Of a stretch of 64,000 bases of DNA, positions 19,273-27,464 are shown in pieces. Origin of the DNA: an uncultured bacterium (GTDB lineage: Bacteria; Cyanobacteriota; Vampirovibrionia; Gastranaerophilales; Gastranaerophilaceae); contig CASFPS010000001.1 of assembly GCA_949296355.1 (NCBI GenBank), positions 98,297 to 162,296 of the forward strand, read 5' to 3'. Position 1 is the first letter of the stretch. Each line of letters opens with the position of its first letter. The position numbers and the translations under genes are program-made. The notes below the pieces were generated by a model. It saw only the letters and a program-made list of their open reading frames with translations, was not told the origin of the DNA and did not search any database.

Positions 19273-19727
19273 TGAAAGATTTTATAATAGTTCCCTCACA
19301 TGCGGAGGATGTCCTTGAGCTCAAGGATAATCTCCGTGATGAGGATGTTGCAGAATGTGAGGCAGGAGGATTAACCCCATTTAACGCTCTTTTAGATAGT
19401 TATGTATTTTCTGATGAGTGTTATTCCTGCAAGAAAGATAATAAAACCATAGCTATGTTTGGTGTTTCCTCCTGGAATCAGCCGGAAGGTGTAGGGGTTA
19501 TTTGGTTTCTCGGCAGTGATGAGACAGAAAAACATCCAGTATCAATGGTTAGAGACAGCAGAGAGTTCCTTAATAATTGGTTCAATAAATATGAATTGCT
19601 ATGGAATACTGTTGATGCCAGAAATACAAGACATATAGCTTGGTTAAAACATTTAGGTTTTACGTTTTTAGAACCAATAAAAATTAATAATTATGATTTT
19701 TTACAGTTTTATAAAAGGAGACAGTAA
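19272..19727 (+). CDS. Internal virion protein A-like with GNAT-like fold (T7 gp13-like)
   Basis: The 151-residue protein resembles the acetyltransferase-like gp13 group: HAEDVLELKDNLRDEDVAEC, a TIAMFGVSSW strand, GVGVIWFLGSDET, and RHIAWLKHLGFTF, the end of a GNAT core. The GTG start at 19272 is favoured because it overlaps the previous stop and follows AGAGGA; an upstream ATG at 19239 lies within gp12. Whether it retains acetyltransferase activity is unclear. Confidence 0.8.
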   Translation: MKDFIIVPSHAEDVLELKDNLRDEDVAECEAGGLTPFNALLDSYVFSDECYSCKKDNKTIAMFGVSSWNQPEGVGVIWFLGSDETEKHPVSMVRDSREFLNNWFNKYELLWNTVDARNTRHIAWLKHLGFTFLEPIKINNYDFLQFYKRRQ

Positions 19728-20296
19728 TGTGTAACTTGGCGGCAGCAGGGCTTATTGTTCAAGGTGTTGGTGTTGTAGCTAATACAATTGGAGCAAGCCA
19801 GCAGCAAAAAGCCTATGCAAATTATCAACAAGTACAATCAAAAGCTGCTTTAAATAACTATATTCAACAAACGAAACAATTAAATCTTAGGGACTCTCAA
19901 GAACAAGAGGCAAATGCAGAAGAAAGACAGCAGATTCATATTGAAAATATGCAGGCTAAGGCTACAGCACAAGCTTCAGCAGCTTCAAGTGGTATTGAGG
20001 GGATAACAATAGATAACCTTTTTGCTGGTTATGATAGGGCTTCTGCTGTTAGTGATTATACCCATGCCAGAAACTTAGAAATGCTTGGGCTTGAGTATAA
20101 CAATCAGCTTGATAGTTATAGAATTAATGCTCTTAGTTCTATTTATTCAATGCAGCCTTATACAGGAGTCAGCGCCGGTACAACACTGCTAAGCGGTATT
20201 GGCGGTATGATGTCAAGCTATGCACAAACAAAAGAAACCCACTCTAGGCTGGATTATTTTAATAGTCGAAGTGCTGGATATAGGAGAGGATTTTAA
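19727..20296 (+). CDS. Internal virion protein B (T7 gp14-like)
   Basis: This is a 189-residue protein starting MCNLAAAGLIVQGVGVVANT, with long Gln/Ala-rich helices and a Gly-rich hydrophobic C-terminal stretch (TTLLSGIGGMM). gp14-type proteins are ejected into the host outer membrane to form part of the DNA conduit. It overlaps the previous stop (TAATG) and is followed by the gp15-like and gp16-like genes in T7 order. Confidence 0.88.
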   Translation: MCNLAAAGLIVQGVGVVANTIGASQQQKAYANYQQVQSKAALNNYIQQTKQLNLRDSQEQEANAEERQQIHIENMQAKATAQASAASSGIEGITIDNLFAGYDRASAVSDYTHARNLEMLGLEYNNQLDSYRINALSSIYSMQPYTGVSAGTTLLSGIGGMMSSYAQTKETHSRLDYFNSRSAGYRRGF

Positions 20297-20298
20297 TA

Positions 20299-22344
20299 AT
20301 GCCATACCAGAATAATAATAGCAGGGCAGTTCCCAGAGCAATTGAGAATAGGAATCTAAGACCGGCAGCCACACCAACAGATAAGCTGCTAAGATATTCG
20401 CCTCAATATGGACAAACAGGAGGATATGTTAATACTGCAAAAGCTTTATCAGATATAGGCAGAGGTTTGATGGATGTTGATACTTTACTTAGAATCCAAT
20501 CTCAAGATAATACCCTAAGGGCAGTTTGGGAAACAGAACAAGCCGGAGGAAACAAAAAAGAATGGAGAGACGTATCAAAGCAAATTAAAGGCTTTGCAAA
20601 ATTTAATCCATATAATGATGACGCTTATAGAAAACTACAAAGTGAGGATATTTATAGAGCAGCTTATTTAGAGCTTATAACAACACCGGATTTAGATAAA
20701 TTAAGTGAAGATAAATTCTATCAGCTTGTGGGAGATACAAGCAAGAAAATGATAGAAGGATTTAAAGAGACGGGCTTATCTCCACGTGATTATGGTAATA
20801 CCTTGGTTCAATGGGATGAAAATATGAAAACTCTTGAACAGAATTGGATTATCAGGCATAAAGAACATACATATAAACAATTACAAACAAAGCAAGCCTC
20901 AGACTTGAGCTTACGTGCTGGAGAGGCTTTATATACAAATACAGGCTTAGATAAAAGCCTTGCCTTACAAGATACCATAAATCTTAAATTACAAGAACTT
21001 TCAGATTTAGGTATGGCGGAAGAGACACAATTAAATGTTGTCTTAGCCGGTATGCAGGGTTTTTTAGCTAAAAATGCTGATAGCATTACTGGGGCTGAAT
21101 TTAAAGCTGCTGTTAAAAATATTATGATAGAAGGCAAAAGAGCTGATGAAATTATCCCTAATTTTGATGCTCAGGTAGATATGGCTTACAGAAATGCTGT
21201 AACTGCTATCTACGAGGATAAGAGACTAGCTTTCCAAGACCACAATCTTGATTTACAAATCTCAGCCCAGGAAGCTTCAAAAGAGCTTTATAATTGGGTA
21301 CAACAGAATCCTAATGCAAATAATGCACAAACACTCCAGCAAGTGCAAGAGCTAATTAATAAATATGATTTAGAAGAAAATGGCTTTGATTTTATAGGTC
21401 AGGTTGCGAAAGATAAAGCAACTTTAGAAGAGTTTCAAAATGTTCAATCAGATAGCTCCTTGCTGCAAGAGTTAGGTGCTAAAGCTGCTCTTGGAGAATT
21501 AACAGGAGAAGAGGTTTCAGCAGCTGTCAGAAATGGTCAATTAAATTGGAAAGATGCTTTAACTTTTACAGACAGAATCAATAGAGAAGCTAAAGCTGAA
21601 ATGACCGGAGCAAAACAAACATATAATGAGTTTCATTCAAAACTTGGTAAAACAGGTATTTATGGGCAGCAGCTCGGTGCTAATTCTGCCGATATTAAGA
21701 AGATAAACGACCAAGCAAACCAATTAATTATAGATTTAAACAACGGAACAAAGACACCGGAAGAAGTAAGGCTTGGTTTGCAGCAATTAGAGAGAATTAC
21801 TCAAGCTAAAGCAAGAATGAAACAAAATAAGGCTGTAAATGATTCTTTCTTGTTGAATGCTAATTATATACGAAGCCAGTCAGCACCTATGTATAAGGCA
21901 GATACAGCTATAAATGCTTTTAAACGTTTAGGCTTAGAAAGAGGCAGGGTAGGACAAAAGATACAGCCTCAAATAACCTCTGCACCTAATGATAACAGAG
22001 TTGTTAGGGGTAAATCAGCACCACATAAAGGTTATGATTTAGCTGCAACAAATGATACAAGAGTTCACTCTGTTAATATGAAGGGAACTTGTATTTATGC
22101 CGGTTATGAGCCTAATGGCTTTGGAAACTATGTTGTTATTAAATATGACAACGGTACATATATGAGAGCAGGTCATTTCTCAACCAGTACAAAGCATTTA
22201 CAAGGTAAGACAATACCTGCCGGCATGTATTTAGGTAATGCAGGCAGTACAGGTTTTTCTACAGGAACTCATCTACACGTTGATTTCTGGGATAGAAATA
22301 GACAATTAATTGGCGTTGAAAGATTTCAAAGCTTAATGAGGTAA
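20299..22344 (+). CDS. Internal virion protein (gp15-like) with C-terminal M23 peptidase domain
   Basis: The protein is 681 residues. About the first 550 residues are helical, as in gp15-type core proteins. From about residue 570 an M23/LytM domain follows, with the zinc ligands His and Asp in HKGYDLA and the HLHVDF motif near 658, plus a GNYVVIKYDNG strand. The domain would cut peptidoglycan cross-links during DNA injection. In T7 the wall-degrading activity is a transglycosylase in gp16, so this is a domain replacement. Confidence 0.88.
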   Translation: MPYQNNNSRAVPRAIENRNLRPAATPTDKLLRYSPQYGQTGGYVNTAKALSDIGRGLMDVDTLLRIQSQDNTLRAVWETEQAGGNKKEWRDVSKQIKGFAKFNPYNDDAYRKLQSEDIYRAAYLELITTPDLDKLSEDKFYQLVGDTSKKMIEGFKETGLSPRDYGNTLVQWDENMKTLEQNWIIRHKEHTYKQLQTKQASDLSLRAGEALYTNTGLDKSLALQDTINLKLQELSDLGMAEETQLNVVLAGMQGFLAKNADSITGAEFKAAVKNIMIEGKRADEIIPNFDAQVDMAYRNAVTAIYEDKRLAFQDHNLDLQISAQEASKELYNWVQQNPNANNAQTLQQVQELINKYDLEENGFDFIGQVAKDKATLEEFQNVQSDSSLLQELGAKAALGELTGEEVSAAVRNGQLNWKDALTFTDRINREAKAEMTGAKQTYNEFHSKLGKTGIYGQQLGANSADIKKINDQANQLIIDLNNGTKTPEEVRLGLQQLERITQAKARMKQNKAVNDSFLLNANYIRSQSAPMYKADTAINAFKRLGLERGRVGQKIQPQITSAPNDNRVVRGKSAPHKGYDLAATNDTRVHSVNMKGTCIYAGYEPNGFGNYVVIKYDNGTYMRAGHFSTSTKHLQGKTIPAGMYLGNAGSTGFSTGTHLHVDFWDRNRQLIGVERFQSLMR

Positions 22345-22354
22345 TTAATAAATA

Positions 22355-25300
22355 ATGGAAGATATAAGAATTGATGGGCTTACTGCTGATGAGTGGGAGG
22401 AACTTGCAAATCCTCAAGCAGCCTCTAATGAACAATTAGAAGAGCTTGGAATAATGCAAGCCTCCCCACAGGCTCAGCAGACAGAAGAAACACCAAACAA
22501 CGAACAACCTTCAGCACCTTTGAATACAGAAAGAGAATATGAAGATTTAGATTATTGGCAGACTGTTGGTGATGAATGGTTAGCTATTGGAACTGAAGCT
22601 TCAAGATTTTTCTTACCGAAAAGCAAAGAACTAAATTATACTCCACGCACTAAAGCTGGGGAGTTTATGAAGAAAGGTACAAGAGTTGCTCTTGGTATAA
22701 CAGGCTTGCTTTATGGCGGAGAAGTTGCAGGAGGTTTAAAACTACTTGCTCAAAGTAAAAACTTAACTTCAGCAGCAAAAGCAGCAGGTGGAGTAGAAAA
22801 AATCCTAAAAGGAAATAAGTTCTTTAAAACCTCTCAAGGAGGAGCTAAGGCTTTTGGTGTTAAAGCCCTTAATATAGGAACTCAAGGTGTTCTCCAAGGG
22901 GCAATCCTTGACAGCTATATCCCTGAAGATTATGAAGGCAGATTAGCTGATATGCTTGGAGATACTAACAATAAGTTTATTGATTGGCTGCAAACTGATG
23001 AAAATGATTCTGTAGCTGAAGATAAGCTAAAAAATATTGTTGAAGGTGCTGTTTTAAGTGTTGGTTTAAATGGGGCTTTTGAAGCAGCAGCACCAATTCT
23101 CGGAAGGGTATTTAAAAATGCCAAGAATTTAAGGAAACCGGATATTACTCCGGAAGAAACAGCTAATATTGTTGATGATATAACTCAAAACCAGGTGAAA
23201 TTACAAAAGATAGCAGATACTTCAGAGCTAGCAGATACTGTAAAAGCAATTAGAGAAGAAGCTTTGGAAGCTGGTGATGATGCTTCTCAAATGCTTGTGG
23301 ATAGATTAAACCCTCAAGATATAGAAAATGCCCAAAGAATGTTAAACATCATTGATGAAGGAGAAGATATCTTTATTCATTCTGATGGCACTTTTGATAT
23401 TAAAGTTTCTAATTGGGAAGATGCTTATAAAGTTTCTAAAGATGAATATGGGAAACAACTCTCAGCTCAAGATATAGCAAATAATGCTGAATTTGCTGGA
23501 GATACAGCAATTACTCAGCAGGATGATGCTATCAGAACAACTTGGACAAACAGAGGCTGGATTGGTGAGAATGAAGAACTCACACCTAAAATTTCAAATA
23601 AAATAGCCAAAAATTATAAAGATAAATGGCAGATTGATAATAATATCAAAGTTGAGTTTGTTGATGGCTTAACCCTTAAAGGAGAGGCTGTTGAAGGCAA
23701 TACTAACGCAACAACATTCTTAGGAAAGAAAAGTAAAAAAGGTACTTTACCCAATATTACAATTCAAATAGATAAGAATGCCAGAAACCCTTATGCTACA
23801 TTAAGGGCAGAGCTTGAACACGCAAGAGATATTGCTAAAGGTGAAATTCCAGACCAGAATATACAGCATTTCTCAAGGTATTCAGGACTTAATGAGGGAG
23901 AAGCTGCTGTTGATTATACTTATAAGAAATCAGTAGGCAGGAGTAATATATTAAATCAACCTAAAAATACATTTGATAGTTGGTATGAAAACAAACAAGC
24001 TGAATCAACGATTGGTGATTTAATCAATGACGAGGCTTTTAAAAGTGAAGGATTGCTTGATGATGTTGCTGATATAAAAGTTAAACATACAAATAGTGAT
24101 AACCTTCCAATGGATACGCCACTTAACGATACTCATACTTTGGGCGGTTATGTAACTATTGAAAATGGTGAACCAGTAATTTATACTAATAGTAACCTAT
24201 CTAAAGAACTGGTTGAAGAAAACCTATATCATGAGCTTCAACACGCCAGAGATATAAAAACCGCATATTTGAATCCTAATGCTTCATTAGAAGAAAGAAT
24301 GACAGCCTATCAGGATATTCAGGAAGTTATGAATGCTGTTAGCAGTGGTGACGTGGAAGCTTATAAAAATAGCAAATATGAAGTAAAGGCAGATTTAAAT
24401 AGGGATTTTCTAAAAAACAAGAAAAAGGAGTATTATGACAGACAACAAACAACCACCCTCACTGGAGGAAGCCCTGATAACAATGAAGTTCGATTCTCAC
24501 ATGAAGGGAATGCGGAAGCACCTGATGGAAACAGAGGGCTTAGACAAGGAAGCAGCTCTCCAGAAGGCGTGGGAAACACTTCAACCGATATACAAGGAAC
24601 AGTTGGACAAAGCCCGTACGCAGAACAACTCAAACTAGACTTTGATAATAAAATCAATTCAGCAGTTTCTATGGAATCATTGACTGATGGTTCTTTAGTT
24701 GTAAATTCTGTTGAAGATATAGATAAAACAATCAACAAAACAATAGAGCTTTCACCTGAAATCTCAGGCACAACTTGGGAAGCTATCACAAAGGATAGTG
24801 AAGCCCAAGCAAACCTGATGATTCAGGCTGAAGAATTAGGATTAACTAATGATTTAGTTGAAGCTATTTCAATGAATGATGTAGCTAAAATGGATAGTAT
24901 AACAAGAACTGTTCTTGCTGTTCAAAAATTAAGCTCACATCTTACGGATAAGCTTGATTCTTTAGGAGAAAATCCTCCTTTTGAACAAATGTCAGCTATT
25001 ATTGATTTAATAGACCAGATTGGAAGGTACACAAAAGAAACAGGTTCAGCCTCCGGCAGAAGCTTGCAGGCAAGAAAACTTATAAATAAAGGTGTTCAAA
25101 CCTTTGGTTCTTTGAGATTGTCACAGCTTACTAAAGAAGGTATTGAATCTTTATCAGACATTCTTTCTGTTGATATTAAAAATATCTGTGATTTAAACTT
25201 TACAAGAGGCACAAAATTAACCCCGCAGCAAATGAAATCTGAACTAATGGGTAAATGGCTGCAAAATACTGATTCACCTTTTGTACAAATGCTAATCAAC

Positions 25301-27445
25301 GATACAGAAATAGCTGCCAAGTTTGATGATATCCTAACTAAAGCTATTAAAAATAACGGAAATATAAATTTAAATTCTGAACTTGTAAAAGCTGTTACGG
25401 AAGTCGATTATAAAAGGGTATATAATGCAACACAGCTAACTGATAATAAAGAAAATAAATTTAAGGTTTTAAAAAACTGGATAGACAGTCAAGGCGGATT
25501 AACTTCTTATTATGTCCATAACTTATTATCCGGTGTTGGTACTTTAGCCAAAAACTTAATTTCAGGAAGCCTTAATACCTTATATTTCCCCGCTAAAAAG
25601 ATTGTAGCTGGTTATATGGGTGGTGGTGACAGTATGGTTAGAGAAGGTATTAATACCTATAAGCAGCTTACTGCTAATTGGGCTGAATCCTGGAATCTTT
25701 GTAAACAAGCTTTCCTTAAGGGTGATGGTAAGCTTTCTGTAATGAGAGACACCATGAATATGTCTGAAGATGAAGTGCTGGAAGGTTTTAGGGAATGGAA
25801 TTTTGATTTTGATACTCCTGAAGGAATATGGCACGCTATCCAAAACTTCCACTCTGTTATGACAAGAGCTATGGGGGCTTCAGATGAATTTATGTCTCAG
25901 CTCAACTATAGAAGCATTAAAAGAGCAAGAGCTATAGAACAAGCTAACGAGCTGGCAAAACAATATGGAATAGAAGATGAAACTATTAAAGATGCTATTT
26001 CAGACAGAATCTTTAGAGAAGCTTTTGATAGTGCCGGCAGACCTATGGATACAGAGGTCTTAGCTGAAGCTAAGGATATTCTATATCAATTACCCCTAAA
26101 CGGTCAAATCTTTGATAGAGCTACAGGAGAAATGAAGCAGGTTAGACCCGAAACCTGGGCAACTAAAGCAGGGCAAGCAATAAATAATGCTGCAAATTCT
26201 AATTTCTTCTTAAAAATAATGTTCCCTTTTGTAAAAACCGGAATCAATATATTGCAGCAGAACTTAGAGCACAACGGTATTTATGGGCTACTTTCTAACT
26301 CACAGAGAAAACTGCTTTTATCTAACACAAGAGAAGGGGCTTTAGCACGCTCTCAAGCTGCTTTTGGAATGTTTTCATTTATGGGAGCAGCCTCTCTTGC
26401 TATGTCAGGTAGAATTACAGGCTCAGCTCCATCAGACCCTAATGAGAGAAAAGCCTTGTTTGCTACAGGCTGGAAACCTTATTCTATAAGGGTAGGTGGT
26501 AAATTCTATTCATATCAAGGGTATGAACCAATACAAACAATCTTAGGTTTTGCTGCTGATAGTGTCAACATTTATGGAAATATTGTTAATTCTGAAGATG
26601 ATGCTAAATGGCAGAAGTTTAGTCAGAGAATATTATCTACTGTTATGAACAACTTCTTAGATAAAGCTGCTTTTAGAACAGGGATAAAGCAATTAGCGTT
26701 TTTAACAAGCCCTGATGAGAATTATGCTGATTTTGCGAAAGCAATGCAGCAGACAGCTCAAGGGTTCTTACCGGATGCTGCATTGATAAGAAACATTTCT
26801 TCCGTTGGAGAAAGAGCTGTAACTGTACCACAAGGTTATGAGAGAATTTTTAGTAATTATTTTAACCGTGGTTTAGGTGACTATAGACGAGATGTGTTTG
26901 GCAACAGGCAGGATAATTATGGCTTGATAGTTACAAATGCTGGTAAAGATAATTCTGATTTACCTGAATATGCCGAGTTAGAATACTTAGCACAATATGG
27001 TTTTAATCCTTCAGAGATTACTCAAACAATAACCGGTACAACTTTAAAATATAGAGATTTTAAAAGTGTTGTTACAGGAAGAAGTATATATGACACTATG
27101 CAAGAAGAATTATCAATAATGACTATTGATGGTAAAACTCTTCAGGAAGCTGTTAGGGATTTAGTAACCAGTGAAGAATATCAAATGCTTCCTATTGGTG
27201 TAAATCTTAATGGCTATAAGTTTTCTCGTTCAGAAGAAACAAGACTGAATGCCATCAGAGATATCTTTGTTGAATACAATAATGAAGCTCTTCAAAATGT
27301 AATCAGAGATTATGGTGATGAGTTTGTAGATAAGAAACACAGAACAATTAATGAAGCTGTAGAAGAGGTTAATTTAGAAAAGATAAACTCTTCTGTAAAC
27401 CAAGGCTTAGACCACAATATAGCAAATCAATTAGCTAGTTTTTAA
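22355..27445 (+). CDS. Giant internal virion / polyvalent protein (gp16-like)
   Basis: This is a 1696-residue protein in the T7 gp16 position. Residues about 100-245 contain Ala/Gly-rich hydrophobic helices. Near residues 483-495 is RAELEHARD and near 623-635 YHELQHARD; the second contains HExxH, so two related zincin-like segments exist, of which only the second keeps both histidines. Residues about 690-765 are a low-complexity linker (TTTLTGGSPDN, QGSSSPEGVG). The last 900 residues resemble phage internal core or polyvalent proteins. It probably enters the host with the DNA. Precise activity is not demonstrated. Confidence 0.8.
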   Translation: MEDIRIDGLTADEWEELANPQAASNEQLEELGIMQASPQAQQTEETPNNEQPSAPLNTEREYEDLDYWQTVGDEWLAIGTEASRFFLPKSKELNYTPRTKAGEFMKKGTRVALGITGLLYGGEVAGGLKLLAQSKNLTSAAKAAGGVEKILKGNKFFKTSQGGAKAFGVKALNIGTQGVLQGAILDSYIPEDYEGRLADMLGDTNNKFIDWLQTDENDSVAEDKLKNIVEGAVLSVGLNGAFEAAAPILGRVFKNAKNLRKPDITPEETANIVDDITQNQVKLQKIADTSELADTVKAIREEALEAGDDASQMLVDRLNPQDIENAQRMLNIIDEGEDIFIHSDGTFDIKVSNWEDAYKVSKDEYGKQLSAQDIANNAEFAGDTAITQQDDAIRTTWTNRGWIGENEELTPKISNKIAKNYKDKWQIDNNIKVEFVDGLTLKGEAVEGNTNATTFLGKKSKKGTLPNITIQIDKNARNPYATLRAELEHARDIAKGEIPDQNIQHFSRYSGLNEGEAAVDYTYKKSVGRSNILNQPKNTFDSWYENKQAESTIGDLINDEAFKSEGLLDDVADIKVKHTNSDNLPMDTPLNDTHTLGGYVTIENGEPVIYTNSNLSKELVEENLYHELQHARDIKTAYLNPNASLEERMTAYQDIQEVMNAVSSGDVEAYKNSKYEVKADLNRDFLKNKKKEYYDRQQTTTLTGGSPDNNEVRFSHEGNAEAPDGNRGLRQGSSSPEGVGNTSTDIQGTVGQSPYAEQLKLDFDNKINSAVSMESLTDGSLVVNSVEDIDKTINKTIELSPEISGTTWEAITKDSEAQANLMIQAEELGLTNDLVEAISMNDVAKMDSITRTVLAVQKLSSHLTDKLDSLGENPPFEQMSAIIDLIDQIGRYTKETGSASGRSLQARKLINKGVQTFGSLRLSQLTKEGIESLSDILSVDIKNICDLNFTRGTKLTPQQMKSELMGKWLQNTDSPFVQMLINDTEIAAKFDDILTKAIKNNGNINLNSELVKAVTEVDYKRVYNATQLTDNKENKFKVLKNWIDSQGGLTSYYVHNLLSGVGTLAKNLISGSLNTLYFPAKKIVAGYMGGGDSMVREGINTYKQLTANWAESWNLCKQAFLKGDGKLSVMRDTMNMSEDEVLEGFREWNFDFDTPEGIWHAIQNFHSVMTRAMGASDEFMSQLNYRSIKRARAIEQANELAKQYGIEDETIKDAISDRIFREAFDSAGRPMDTEVLAEAKDILYQLPLNGQIFDRATGEMKQVRPETWATKAGQAINNAANSNFFLKIMFPFVKTGINILQQNLEHNGIYGLLSNSQRKLLLSNTREGALARSQAAFGMFSFMGAASLAMSGRITGSAPSDPNERKALFATGWKPYSIRVGGKFYSYQGYEPIQTILGFAADSVNIYGNIVNSEDDAKWQKFSQRILSTVMNNFLDKAAFRTGIKQLAFLTSPDENYADFAKAMQQTAQGFLPDAALIRNISSVGERAVTVPQGYERIFSNYFNRGLGDYRRDVFGNRQDNYGLIVTNAGKDNSDLPEYAELEYLAQYGFNPSEITQTITGTTLKYRDFKSVVTGRSIYDTMQEELSIMTIDGKTLQEAVRDLVTSEEYQMLPIGVNLNGYKFSRSEETRLNAIRDIFVEYNNEALQNVIRDYGDEFVDKKHRTINEAVEEVNLEKINSSVNQGLDHNIANQLASF
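24435..24638 (+). CDS. Possible overlapping gene within the giant virion protein
   Basis: A 67-residue frame, out of phase with the host gene, starts at an ATG with AAAAAGGAG 4 nt upstream. It encodes a helix-like sequence (MTDNKQPPSLEEALITMK, then LDKEAALQKAWETLQPIYK). The main frame in this stretch is low-complexity. It could be a true overprinted gene or a relic of a small gene absorbed when neighbours fused. Existing evidence is composition and SD only. Confidence 0.35.
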   Translation: MTDNKQPPSLEEALITMKFDSHMKGMRKHLMETEGLDKEAALQKAWETLQPIYKEQLDKARTQNNSN

Positions 27446-27464
27446 AGGAATAAAGGAAATATAA

